A DNA stretch of 64,000 bases from Symbiodinium natans (taxonomy: Eukaryota > Sar > Dinophyceae > Suessiales > Symbiodiniaceae): assembly GCA_905221605.1 (NCBI GenBank), contig CAJNDS010001225.1:491708-555707 (forward strand), given 5' to 3'. The position numbers and the translations under genes were made by a program. The notes under the pieces were generated by a model, which saw only the letters and a list, made by a program, of their open reading frames with translations, did no database searches and had not been told where the DNA came from. Below, piece after piece: positions 43,881 to 53,127 of the stretch. The first letter of the stretch is position 1. The number at the start of each line of letters is the position of its first letter.

Positions 43881-44317
43881 CTTTCAACCTAAGATAGGAT
43901 TCTCATAAGCCATTTTAGGGTTTAGGGTTTAGGAAGTGTTTCCAGCATCTTACCCTCACAAGCCCACCTAGATGCCAAGTCCCAAGCCCTACAGCCCCGT
44001 AGTCGCCTCCTGAGCCCTCGAATTCCCCCTTTACGTGAGCTGAAGGGATCCCCTAAGCCCGAAACTCTATACCCTAAACCCCGATCCCGCAACCCTAAAC
44101 CCTAAACCCCACCATGAAACTACCCTAAGAGAAACTTAGGGTTTAGGGTTTAGGGTTTAGGGTTTAGGGTTTAGGGTTTAGGGTTTAGGGTTGACCATCA
44201 GCTTTACCAGGAAAACTTAAATCCTAAACCCTAAACCCCAGGAAGCCCTAGATCATTAAACCTACAGTAGTGGTAGGCTCAGGGTCCCGAAACCCTCTAA
44301 ATTGCAAGACCCCCAGC

Positions 44318-44380
44318 CTAACCCCACAGTACCTCTGAAGCGCCAAGCTCTTGCGCAACGAAGATACCACAAGGGTTTGG
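44318..44380 (-). CDS. Exon-like segment, unknown protein
   Basis: The minus frame reads PKPLWYLRCARAWRFRGTVG. It abuts a family A element on its upstream side. Confidence 0.35.
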   Translation of the reverse strand, partial: PNPCGIFVAQELGASEVLWG

Positions 44381-44381
44381 G

Positions 44382-44474
44382 CTCGGATGTTCCGCCTTAT
44401 ACTAACAGTCCTTCATAGGGACTATAGTACCCCCTACTATACTCCCTAGTGAAGGACTGTTCGTATAAACGGAC
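44382..44474. mobile_element. Family A inverted-repeat element
   Basis: CTCGGATGTTCCGCCTTATA at the left; GAAGGACTGTTCGTATAAAC at the right. A TTTAGGG tract of about 130 bp follows immediately. Confidence 0.6.
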
Positions 44475-44639
44475 GGTTTAGGGTTTAGGGTTTAGGGTTT
44501 AGGGTTTAGGGTTTAGGGTTTAGGGTTTAGGGTTTAGGGTTTAGGGTTTAGGGTTTAGGGTTTAGGGTTTAGGGTTCAGGGTTTAGGGTTTAGGGTTTAG
44601 GGTTTTTAGGGTTTCCAAGATCTGGGGCAGATTTGCTAG

Positions 44640-44705
44640 GCTTGAAGATGAGGGAACAGCCTGAGAACATCACACCGAATGCAACCTAATGGCTTCTTCC
44701 AGGTG
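44640..44705 (-). CDS. Exon-like segment, unknown protein
   Basis: The minus frame reads TWKKPLGCIRCDVLRLFPHL and ends at TAG. Confidence 0.35.
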
Positions 44706-44830
44706 GGGGGGTTTAGGGTTTAGGGTTTAGGGCTTAGGGTTTAGGGTTTAGGGTTGGTTTTGGCTTTAGGGTTTAGGGTTTAGGGTTTAGGGTTTAGGGT
44801 TTAGGGTTTAGGGTTTAGGGTTCATGTGGT

Positions 44831-44931
44831 GGTTTCCGAAAGTAGGGGTACCTTCTTGGGGTCCTTATTGTGAGGTTTTTTTTTTTACTATTTGGGGGGT
44901 CTATTTTCCGTGCTTTTTACTTTCGTAAACC
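44831..44931. mobile_element. Small inverted-repeat element, family D (copy 4, inverted)
   Basis: GGTTTCCGAAAGTAGGGGTA at the left and TTTTTACTTTCGTAAACC at the right form clear terminal inverted repeats. This is the best copy for defining the ends. Confidence 0.65.
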
Positions 44932-45209
44932 CCTAAGATGAACAAACATGAACAAACAGTAACGATCAACCCTAAACCCTGTAGCATAGGGTGTTCGTAA
45001 CCATCCAAACCCTAAGCGCCAACTCCACCTAATTTCCTGAACCGAAACCCGAAACCCCCAGCTTCCGAACCCGAAACGATTGGGCTTTGTGCAGGTTCCA
45101 AGGTCAAATTCGTGCCTCTTCTCTTTGTTTACTTTTTTTTTTTGGGGGGGGGGGGGGGGGTTTAGGAGCTTAGGGTTCAGGGGCCTAAGCCCTAAACCCC
45201 AAACCCTAA

Positions 45210-45342
45210 ACCCTAAACTCTCTTTCGAGGCAAGCTTCACTGAGCTTCCGAAAACGGGTAGGAGCATGGCCCTGGGGCTGCGGACCACCTCCAAGACATC
45301 CTTCAGCTTCTGCATGGCTCGCTTCCTGGGTTTTTTTTTCAT
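45210..45342 (-). CDS. Exon-like segment, basic (about 44 codons)
   Basis: The minus frame starts MKKKPRKRAMQKLKDVLEVV and continues FGSSVKLASKE. The very basic start could be a nuclear signal or a chance ATG. Confidence 0.4.
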
Positions 45343-45699
45343 GGGTGTTTTTCCGGGAGTTGTTGGGGGTTTAGGGTTTAGGGTGTTTAGGGTCTTTAGG
45401 GTTTTTAGGGTTTTTAGGGTTTAGGGTTTAGGGTTTAGAATTTAAGGTTGAAGATTTAGGTCTCGAACTGTAGGAAAGGTTGCAGGTGTGGAGTTGTTTA
45501 TAGTCCTTCTGTACTTTGCGATTTTCGGCTGGGCACTGCTGAGTACTGCTGCGCACTCCCCCCTCCTCCTCCCCGTCTGAAAACTCCCGGCTAAAATAGC
45601 CCTAAACGCCGAACTCGAAACGGCCAGGTTCCCATACAAACTGACCTTTTGGTTTAGAGCTTTGTAAGTCTAGAGAGCCTTATGTGGCACTATAGGCCT

Positions 45700-45834
45700 C
45701 ATGATTACAAAACTTCCCAACACCAAAGACTGGCGTCAGGGCCAGCCGCACGCAATACGGAACCACCATGCCGACAGCATTCGCCAGCAGCGCCTCATCC
45801 CCGCGCCATGGCTTGATGCACCTCTGATTCCAGG
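45700..45834 (-). CDS. Exon-like segment, unknown protein (45 codons)
   Basis: The minus frame reads NQRCIKPWRGDEALLANAVG and then MVVPYCVRLALTPVFGVGKF. Clear protein-like composition; likely part of the 47.9-43.3 kb gene. Confidence 0.5.
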
Positions 45835-46140
45835 GGTTTTGGGGTTAGGGTTTAGGGTTTAGGATTTAGGGTTTAGGGTTAGGGTTTAGGGCTTAGGGTT
45901 TAGGGTTTAGGGTTTAGGGTTTAGGATTTGGGGTTTGCGGTTTGGGGTTTAGGGTTTAGGGTTTAAGGTTTGGGTTTAGGGTTTAGGGTTTAGGGTTTAG
46001 CGGCTTAGATGTGCCGGGGGAGGTTACAGGCCCTAAGCCCTAAACCCTAAACCGCCTAAACCCTAAACCCTAAACCGTAAACCCTAAACGCGCCTGGTTT
46101 GCACCTCCATGTCTGGGTGGAACCTTGCTGCTTCGATGTC

Positions 46141-46195
46141 ATACCTCCTGCGAGCGTGAGGAGCACTTCGCGCGGCGTTTGCATTCGTAGAAGTG
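46141..46195 (-). CDS. Short exon with a canonical donor
   Basis: The minus frame reads HFYECKRRAKCSSRSQE and ends exactly at AG|GTATGA. Confidence 0.4.
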
Positions 46196-46429
46196 GGTTT
46201 AGGGTTTAGGGTTTAGTAGGGTTTAGGGTTTAGGGTTTAGGGTTCAAGTTTAGAGTTTAGGATTTGGGGTTTAGGGTTTGGGGTTTAGGGCTAGGGGCTT
46301 CAGGCTACCGCAATACCAATCCTACTGAGATCGAATGTTGGTATTCTTCAACACCCTTCAGACTTTCAAGCACCCCCGGCCCGAAAACTGAAACCCGGCA
46401 AGAACAAGATTCGGGGCTTAGGAGGGTAG

Positions 46430-46540
46430 CTACAAATCAAAATTTAGCTGCCCTTATTTCAGAAACCCAGTAAACCCAAAAAGGCCAAGGATCTAAAGTT
46501 ACAGTATAAAGCACTACAAAGAAGATTCGGGGGCTTAAAG
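46430..46540 (-). mobile_element. Intron-type element copy 2 (TTTGTAGTGCTTTA... family)
   Basis: The minus strand has CTTTGTAGTGCTTTATACTG, GTAACTTTAGATCCTTGGCC, CTTTTTGGGTTT and AGCTAAATTT. It is the same element as 47456-47562 and is flanked by AAGCCCC(C)GAATCTT on both sides, a probable target duplication. Confidence 0.6.
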
Positions 46541-46542
46541 GC

Positions 46543-46868
46543 AGGAACTGTCGGACTGACTGCTCCTGGACAGGGATGCCCCAAGCGCTGTGTGCAGCAG
46601 GTAGGACTCCTCTTCCACAATGGTGCCGCTCGAAGTCACACAAGTGATGGCTGTGCCTCTAAGGCGCTTCAGTCTTAGATCAAGGCCGAGCAGCCACGCA
46701 GACCCCAGCTCTGGGGTCTGCTGTGGCGAGTCAAGAAGCCTCCGCAGCACGGAGGAGTTGTACACCCGCGTCCCGCTCGTGGTGTCGCCCCCGAAGCAGT
46801 GCGACAGGTCGCCAGAATTATGCGGCTGGGCCCAAGAGCGATATCCAAAAGGATATGGGACAACCTTG
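46543..46868 (-). CDS. Exon of the LicD-locus gene (about 108 codons)
   Basis: The minus frame reads VVPYPFGYRSWAQPHNSGDL, then SHCFGGDTTSGTRVYNSSVL and GTAITCVTSSGTIVEEESYL. It ends SSC at a TAA just before an inserted intron-type element. It is the longest exon of the locus and one of the clearest. Family not recognised. Confidence 0.6.
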
Positions 46869-46961
46869 AGGACTAATTGAACCCTAAACCCTAAACCCTA
46901 AACCCTAAACCCTAAACCCTAAACCCTAAACCCTAAACCCTAAACCCTATAGACTCACTTC

Positions 46962-47112
46962 CCCCAAGGAACAGAGAGCTTCCAAAAGGCATGTCGTAGC
47001 TGCAGCACGGGCCAAGCCCAGGTGCCCTTTGAGGAGGTGGGGAAGCCAACGACCCCCGCGCGTGCATCGCCATGAACCAAGAAAGTTGAGGAGTGAAGCC
47101 CCAAACCTTCCA
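46962..47112 (-). CDS. Exon of the LicD-locus gene (about 48 codons)
   Basis: The minus frame reads GLGLHSSTFLVHGDARAGVV and then GFPTSSKGTWAWPVLQLRHA. The exon begins in the direct repeat TGGAAGGTTTGGGGC (47098-47112), which also ends the preceding exon. Confidence 0.6.
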
Positions 47113-47276
47113 GGGTTTAGGGTTTAGGGTTTAGGGTTTAGGGTTTAGGGTTTAGGGTTTAGGGTTTAGGGTTTAGGGTTTAGGGTTTAGGGTTCAGGGT
47201 TTAGGGGGTTTGGGGGTTTGGGGTTTGGGGTTTAGGGTTCTGGGTGTTAAGTCTAGGCTTACTTACGATGGCTTAC

Positions 47277-47455
47277 GCCCCAGGCCTTCCACCAAGATGT
47301 TGAAATCTTGAATCATGGGAGAGACGAGCACGACGGCACCAGCCGCCAGCGCACGGAATCGACCCGCACGCAGGCGCCGGTCGTAGAAGCGAAAGCAGCT
47401 TGCCAGCGTGTCGCTGTCGGTGAGTGGGCCGCTGGGAGGATCCTTGGCTGCACTC
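47277..47455 (-). CDS. Exon of the LicD-locus gene (about 58 codons)
   Basis: The minus frame reads PPSGPLTDSDTLASCFRFYD, RRLRAGRFRALAAGAVVLVS and FNILVEGLG. It ends within TGGAAGGCCTGGGGC, the partner of the repeat at 47098-47112. Joining the two gives NILVEGLG followed by LHSSTFLVHG with no frame change. Confidence 0.6.
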
Positions 47456-47562
47456 AGAAGGGTAGCTAGCTAAAAACTAAATTTTTAGCTGCATATTCAG
47501 CCCCAAAAACCCAAAAAGGCGAAGGATCTAAGTTACAGTAAAGCACTACAAAGGATCATGCA
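47456..47562 (-). mobile_element. Intron-type element copy 1 (TTTGTAGTGCTTTA... family)
   Basis: The minus strand has TTGTAGTGCTTTACTGTAAC, TTAGATCCTTCGCCTTTTTG and AGCTAAAAATTTAGTTTTTA. GATCCT is present at both edges, in the coding sequence CATGATCCT and GATCCTCCC. Removing one copy with the insert joins SLHDP to PSGPL in frame. Confidence 0.65.
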
Positions 47563-47872
47563 AGGAAATCGCATAGTTCAGGCCGACCATCATCAGCAGG
47601 TGGTAGGCAAACGCGTTCACCTTGGGACCGCAGTATAGGAGGTGGCCCAGGAGCGCCCGAGAGTCTCCGGCGAACCAAGAAGGAACGCAATGGACTCCAG
47701 CAGGATGCTGTGCCTCGCCCGTGCACAGCGCGTGGTAGGTCTCCCCAAGCGACCGCCACGTCTCCCGGCCTGCGGCCAATGCATTTTCGACCGCCCCCGC
47801 AGGCGGCCAGATGCAGCAGCGCTGGGCCGAAAAGCCCTCTCCGAAGCAGACGGGATTCTGCCTGGGATGGCC
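47558..47872 (-). CDS. Exon of the LicD-locus gene (about 104 codons)
   Basis: The minus frame reads PVCFGEGFSAQRCCIWPPAG, then GRETWRSLGETYHALCTGEA, CVPSWFAGDSRALLGHLLYC and NAFAYHLLMMVGLNYAISLH. The CF-x-G-x-FS-x-x-x-CC motif recurs in the exon at 48985-49150. A heptamer tract precedes it. This is probably a secretory-pathway protein if it is joined to the LicD exon. Confidence 0.6.
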
Positions 47873-48238
47873 CTTGAACCCTAAACCCTAAACCCAAACC
47901 CTAAACCCTAAACCCTAAACCCTGAACCCTATAAACCCTAGACCCTAAACCCTAAACCCTAAACCCTAAACCCCTAAACCCTAAACCCTAAACCTATGCA
48001 GATGCGTGACGGAGAAAACTTGTTAGGAGAGCGCCAGGTCGCGGAATACCACATTATCGCTTTACGCAGGGCCCCTACCGCTTTACATAATGGGATGCGT
48101 GCATCTCAATGTGCAAACCAATGCTATCGCTTTAAAATAGGTGGCGCCCATATCGCTTGCCATGGTTTATTGATAGATGCAACAACTCGTGTCCCCCGTG
48201 GTACTGGCTCAGCCAAACAATTTTAGGCAGGCGCTCAG

Positions 48239-48367
48239 ACAAGGAGGGGCCCCTTCCTTTACTAACTGTAGTTAAAGGGACTTATGACCTAATTTAGGAT
48301 CCTTATAACCCAATTTAGGGCTCTTTTTACTCTCCTTTTTACTTTTTACCAGGGGGCCCCTCCTTGT
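48239..48367. mobile_element. Family E inverted-repeat element, intact
   Basis: A 129-bp element with 15-bp perfect terminal inverted repeats: ACAAGGAGGGGCCCC at 48239-48253 and GGGGCCCCTCCTTGT at 48353-48367. No coding capacity. Confidence 0.75.
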
Positions 48368-48497
48368 ATGATCCTCGTAAAGCCCAGGGTTTAGGGTTAG
48401 GGTTTAGGGTTTAGGGTTCAGGGTTTAGGGTTCAGGGTTTGGGGTTTAGGGTTTAGAGTACAAAAAACATCAAAAAATATGCCAAAAGGGCCCTAGC

Positions 48498-48549
48498 TGC
48501 GTGTAGCAGCACCAGCTCCTGAGGGGTCCGCTGGCATAGGCGGCGCCTC
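48498..48549 (-). CDS. Exon after a repeat-flanked intron, unknown protein
   Basis: The minus frame continues EAPPMPADPSGAGAATRS to a TAG. Its start overlaps GAGGCGCCGCCTA (48537-48549), the direct repeat also found at the end of the previous exon. Confidence 0.45.
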
Positions 48550-48723
48550 GTCCCTAAACCCCAAACCCCAAACCCCAAACCCCAAACCCCAAACCCCACA
48601 CCCTAAACCCTAAACCCTAAACCCTAAACCCTAAACCCTAAACCCTAAACCCTAAACCCTAAACCCTAAACCCTAAACCCTAACCCTAAACCCTAAACCC
48701 TAAACCCTAAACCCTTAGCCGCG

Positions 48724-48828
48724 TAGGCGGCGCCTCTGCCACCGGTGGAAGCCCAGCACCGGAAAGTTTCAATGAGCCAGCGACTGGGCGCCTGGGCTTC
48801 CTTGCCTTACTTCCCCAAGAAGGTTTAG
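48724..48828 (-). CDS. Exon before a repeat-flanked intron, unknown protein
   Basis: The minus frame reads WGSKARKPRRPVAGSLKLSG and then AGLPPVAEAPP, the last residues being encoded by GAGGCGCCGCCTA at 48724-48736. Splicing out one copy gives LPPVAEAPPMPADPSG. The plus strand is also open across the same junction, so the strand is chosen by agreement with neighbours. Confidence 0.45.
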
Positions 48829-48984
48829 GGTCTAGGGTGTTTAGGGTTTAGGGTTTAGGGTTTAGGGTTTAGGGTTTAGGGTTTAGGGTTTAGGGTTTAG
48901 GGTTTGGGGCTTATAGGGCTTAGGGTCTAGGGTTTAGGGTTGCGGGCTAGAGCTCATGATTCGAGAGCCCGAAGGAATCGAAAG

Positions 48985-49150
48985 CTCAACTATGGCTACG
49001 TAAGTTGCAACAAGAGCTCTCCGTCCCACCTGCTGGGCAGCCCGCGACAGCGTGCTCCAAGCAGCAGGTCAGGAAGGAGGCTTTGCCGGTGAAGCAGGGA
49101 CTTTGGGGCCCCACCGTAGCCATGGCAAGCTTCACGGGCTCATTCTCAAC
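48985..49150 (-). CDS. Exon-like segment, Cys-rich (54 codons)
   Basis: The minus frame reads ENEPVKLAMATVGPQSPCFT, then GKASFLTCCLEHAVAGCPAG and TESSCCNLRSHS before TGA. PCF-x-G-x-x-SF-x-x-CC resembles the motif in the 47558-47872 exon, so the two may be paralogues or the same family. Confidence 0.55.
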
Positions 49151-49478
49151 TCCTTTAGGGTTTAATTAGGGTTTAGGGTTTATAGGGTTTAGGGTTTAGG
49201 GCTTAGGGCTTAGGGCTTAGGGCTTAGGGCTTAGGGTTTAGGGTTTAGGGTTTAGGATTTAGGGCTTACGGTTTAGTGTTTAGGGTTGGGATGCTCACTA
49301 GGTTTAGGGTTTAGGATTCAGGGTGTAGGGTTTAGGGTTTAGGTTTAGGTTTTAGGGCTCAGGGTCTAAGATTTAGGATTTAGGGTGTAGGGGTTAAGGG
49401 TTCAGGGCTGAAGAGTTTAGGGTTTAGGGTTTCAGGGCTTGGGGTTGCAAAGGAAGGGGCTGCGGCAGGTTCGCCCTA

Positions 49479-49620
49479 CCTTGAGCAAGCCCTACGCACG
49501 GCAAGAATGGGAGCGTGCCTTGCGCGATGGGGTCGGCTGCCCTGATTCAAGGGAGTAGCCTCTGCACCCTAGCAACAAGGCGCATGTACCAGCAATGAAC
49601 CAACACCCTAAACCCTAAAC
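49479..49620 (-). CDS. Exon-like segment, frame uncertain
   Basis: Two minus frames are open: one reads AGTCALLLGCRGYSLESGQP, the other PLNQGSRPHRARHAPILAVR after a GGTGCAG site. CTCAAG|GTAGGG is a plausible donor at the end. Confidence 0.3.
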
Positions 49621-49676
49621 CCTAAACCCGAAACCCTAAACCCTAAACCCTACCCCAAAACCTAAACCCTGAACCC

Positions 49677-49800
49677 TAGGTAGGTTTCCCTTGCATATGT
49701 TATGCTTGGCCGGCTTGAGCATGCTGCAGCTGCAATAGGCAACCAGGCCTGGTTGGTGAAGCAGTGGGAGTAGTACCTTAAAAGCAGCTCTTCGTGGGCT
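49677..49800 (-). CDS. Exon-like segment, unknown protein (41 codons)
   Basis: The minus frame reads AHEELLLRYYSHCFTNQAWL and then PIAAAACSSRPSITYARETY. It is clearly protein-like. Confidence 0.5.
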
Positions 49801-49921
49801 AGGGTTTACGGTTTAGGGTTTAGGGTTTAGGGTTTAGGGTTTAGGCTTTAGGGTTTAGGCACCTCCTAAGTCCTAGACCCTAAACGCCAAGGCCTACTTT
49901 CTGAGCTACCGTGGCTTTCAG

Positions 49922-49981
49922 AGGCGAGTCAGGGAACGAACAACTCTACGCAGGAAAGCCTCTCTGCGGGAGTTGACGTCC
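49922..49981 (-). CDS. Exon-like segment, unknown protein
   Basis: The minus frame reads DVNSRREAFLRRVVRSLTRL and ends at TGA. Confidence 0.4.
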
Positions 49982-50068
49982 CTAAACCCTAAACCCTAAA
50001 CCCCAAACCCTAAACCCTAAACCCCAAACCCCAAACCCTAAACCCTAAACCCCAAACCCTAAACCCTA

Positions 50069-50142
50069 CGACAGTTGGGCGCAGCTTGTCTCGTCAGGGC
50101 CTGACTCAACACTCAACATGATACCAAGATCATCCCTGCAGA
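50069..50142 (-). CDS. Exon with a textbook acceptor, unknown protein
   Basis: CATTTCTTCTGCAG precedes a frame reading DDLGIMLSVESGPDETSCAQ, up to a tract. The polypyrimidine-CAG is one of the best in the window. Confidence 0.45.
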
Positions 50143-50261
50143 AGAAATGTGTCGGCTACGACTGAGAACAATCAAGCGTTTTTAGGGTTTCGGGTTTAGG
50201 GTTTAGGGTTTAGGGTTTAGGGCCTAAGGGTTTAGGGTTGCTTAACAAACCCTCCTATATA

Positions 50262-50438
50262 AACCCAAGACCCCACGTGCTGCCTTGGTACAGGCCACCT
50301 GTGACAAACCAGTTGCCCGCAGAGTAATCGGGCAGAGCGCAGAGGAGCTGTTTCTTCTTGCAGAAGGACTCATGACACCTCCACAACGGCTTGCAGTTAG
50401 GGAGTTCCGGGTTCAAGGCTGCAGCGGCGAAGCCTAAG
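50262..50438 (-). CDS. Cys-rich exon, unknown protein (57 codons)
   Basis: The minus frame reads LNPELPNCKPLWRCHESFCK, KKQLLCALPDYSAGNWFVTG and GLYQGSTWG. It begins at CTGCAG|CCTTG. The exon upstream ends CTCCAAG, and joining the two keeps frame (SSPLQ then ALNPEL). Confidence 0.6.
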
Positions 50439-50509
50439 CCCTAAGCCCTAAGCCCTAAGCCCTAAACACTAAACCCTAAACCCTAAACCCCCTAAACAGG
50501 CACTAGGCA

Positions 50510-50605
50510 TGTGATCTTGGCTTGGAGCGGCGAGGACTCAGGATGGGAGGACGGCGGATTGTACTTGCCACAATAAAAGCCGGTGAACCCTCCCCACCCC
50601 AAACG
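50510..50605 (-). CDS. Exon upstream of the Cys-rich exon
   Basis: The minus frame reads GFTGFYCGKYNPPSSHPESS and then PLQ. TCGCCGCTCCAAGCC at its end parallels TCGCCGCTGCAGCC at the start of the next exon, a direct repeat flanking the ~94-bp intron. Confidence 0.5.
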
Positions 50606-51018
50606 CACAAGGGTTTAGGGTTTAGGGTTTAGGGTTTAAGGTTTAGGGTTTACGGTTTAGGGTTTGGGGCCTCACACCCTACATGCACGGTCCTAAGCGA
50701 AATCTCCGTACCACCCCAAAACCTCCAATAAAGAAAACGAAACCCTCAATTCCCCCGGAGCTCGAGAACCCCTGAACCCCTAAACCTCTCCCCACACCCA
50801 AATCCTACACCCCTCAGCTGGAAAGACCCTTCAGCCCTGCAAACCCTAAAACCCTAAACCGTAAACCCTGAACCATAAACCCTAAACCCTCCCCGCCCTC
50901 GCCCCCCCCCTCCCCCGGGCTTGATGTTGGCCACATAGTGGCCGGGCGGACATCTCATCTCCTCGGTGCATGTAGGCCGGATAGTTTATACCGGTATGAA
51001 CCCTGAACCCTAAACCCA

Positions 51019-51073
51019 GACCGTAGACCGTAGACCGTAGACCGTAGACCGTAGACCGTAGACCGTAGACCGT
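51019..51073. repeat. Homogeneous GACCGTA heptamer run
   Basis: About eight units of GACCGTA sit directly before a CCCTAAA tract. The unit length is the same as the telomere-like heptamer but four bases differ. Confidence 0.9.
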
Positions 51074-51282
51074 AGACCGTAGACCCTAAACCCTAAACCC
51101 TAAACCCTAAACCCTAAACCCCTAACCCCTAACCCCTAACCCCTAAACCCTAAACCCTAAACCCTAAACCCTAAACCCTAAACCCTAAACCCTAAACCCT
51201 AAACCCTAAACCCTAAACCCTGAACCCAAACCCTAAACCCTGATTAGGGTTTCGGGCTTAGGGAGGTGTTGGGGATGGTCTT

Positions 51283-51341
51283 AGTAGGGCCGTCGGAGGT
51301 GAGAGCAATACCGCACCCTCTCCGGGGCGTCTTCGGGATTC
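51283..51341 (-). CDS. Exon-like segment, unknown protein
   Basis: The minus frame reads KNPEDAPERVRYCSHLRRPY and ends at TAA. Confidence 0.35.
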
Positions 51342-51804
51342 TTAGGGTTTAGGGTTTAGGGTTTAGGGTTTAGGGTTTAGGGTTCAGGGTTTAGGGTTTA
51401 GGGTTTATAATGGGTTTAGGGTTCAGGGCTTATGAACTGGAGAAACCCTCAACCCCCAGCTTGGCCTAGACCCTAAACTTTGGTAGCCCAGTAACCATAT
51501 TCTAAGAATAAGGATTTAGGGTTTAGGGTTTAGGGTGTAGGGTTTAGGGTTTAGGGTTTAGGGTTCCTGTTGGGGGGTTGTTTACTTTAACAAGGGAACC
51601 TAGGACGGTACCACGCAGCTGCCAAGAAACTTTAAACCGCACACCCCAACAGCTTCAATCGGACACATAGAATCATGCCCCGAGCCCAGACCCCAAACTC
51701 CAAAACCGGTTTAGGGTTTAGGGTTTAGGGTTCAGGGTTCAGGGTTCAGGGTTTAGGGTTTAGGGTTTAGGGATGTTCAGGGTTTCGGGTATTTAGCGTC
51801 CCCC

Positions 51805-51910
51805 AAAAAAACCCTGCGTCGTCAACCCAACCTTCCGCCGAGTGACGACGTCCTCCATGAACTTAGTTGTCCAGATTGTAGGTGTGCCCCGGACATCCAC
51901 GTAGCTGCCT
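51805..51910 (-). CDS. Exon-like segment, unknown protein (35 codons)
   Basis: After a CACTGAGCAG site the minus frame reads SYVDVRGTPTIWTTKFMEDV and then VTRRKVGLTTQGF. Clear protein-like composition. Confidence 0.5.
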
Positions 51911-51927
51911 GCTCAGTGAGGGGGGCG

Positions 51928-52055
51928 GCTTCTGTTGAGTTTTGGGGCAATTTTTCTGCCGGTGAGTCTGAGAGCGGTGTTCTCACGCTTTCTTTCAAGT
52001 TTTTGGGGCAATTTTCCTGTCGGGTGAGTCTGAGGGCGGTGTTCTTACGCTAGGA
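51928..52055 (-). repeat. ~64-bp direct duplication that repeats a donor-like site
   Basis: The block GTAAGAACACCGCCCTCAGA... is followed by GTGAGAACACCGCTCTCAGA..., each ending in a GGCAATTTT-complement run. It lies between exon-like segments at 52051-52104 and 51805-51910. Confidence 0.7.
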
Positions 52056-52104
52056 GCCCGCATCTGGCGGCTTCGAGTTCCATGGCACGGGGGTTGGGGG
52101 CTTA
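52051..52104 (-). CDS. Possible first exon with canonical donor
   Basis: The minus frame reads RAMELEAARCGLLA and ends C|GTAAGA. An ATG is present four codons in. Confidence 0.35.
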
Positions 52105-53057
52105 GAGTTTAGGATAGCACCCTTTGAGCAAAGACGACACTAAGTTCATGGTTGGGATAGCAAAAATCAAATTTCCATTCCGGGTTGAGTTTAAGTACCT
52201 TTAAGAACGTTACCCCACTATGACAAAGATACCAAGGCAAGGTAGGTTCTGAAGGAACGACACAATTGAGCGGTTACCAGGACGTGCAAGTGACTCCTGC
52301 TCGGGTTGAAGTTGGCCGGGGGGGGGGGGGGGGGCTTGGGGTGAAGGTTGAGGAATTAGGGTTTAGGGTCTAGGGTCTAGGGTTTAGGGTCACTAAGCCC
52401 AGCTCCGACTGCCCAGCCCAACCCTCTCCCTAAACCCTAAACCCTAAACCTTAAACCCTAAACATTAAACCCTAAACACCCACACAGAAAGAAAACACTC
52501 CGGCCCCAACAAAAGTCGGATCCCTCAAGCCCGAACCCCTCCCCCACCCGCCGGCCAGATTAGGAGAAACAAAAAAGAGCCACCGCAAGAACTCTTCAAC
52601 GTCAAACCCTAAACTCCCTGAACCCTAATTACTTGCACCCCAAACATGTAAAGTTTTCTGGGTGATACCTATGAACTAAGAGTAATTACTACTAAACTGT
52701 ATATAATCGGTAATTGCAGTTAACCTGAGGCCCTGCCGTCCAACTCCCTCCCCGTCAAGACGAATAAACCCTAAACCCTAAACTAAACCCTAAACCCAAA
52801 ACCAAAAACCAAAAACCCTAAACCCTAAACCCCAAGCCCCTGCAAACCCTCCACCCTGAACGAAATCATGTGAAAGCAAACACAAGAAACAATGAAACAT
52901 CCCAATGGCCTACCTCCGGGCTTGTAGGATACATGCACCCTAAACCCTAAATCCTGAAAGCCCTCTGAAAATCCTCTGAAAACCCTCAGAAAGCCTTAAA
53001 CCCTAAACCCTAAACCCTAAACCCTAACGCCTAAACCCTAAACCCTAAAACCTAAAC

Positions 53058-53127
53058 GCGTCCAAGCGGCCCCAGCTTCCCAGCTTCGTCGGCATTGCAG
53101 CCTTCAACTCGTCACAGGACTGTCCTG
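53058..53127 (-). CDS. Exon-like segment, unknown protein
   Basis: The minus frame reads GQSCDELKAAMPTKLGSWGR. It follows the 53297-53415 exon on the same strand across a long tract. Confidence 0.4.

Noticed and set aside
48984-49132. Two ATGGCTACG / CCGTAGCCAT matches to the start of the dinoflagellate spliced leader
   Set aside because: Only 9-10 bases match, and both lie inside or beside the 48985-49150 exon.
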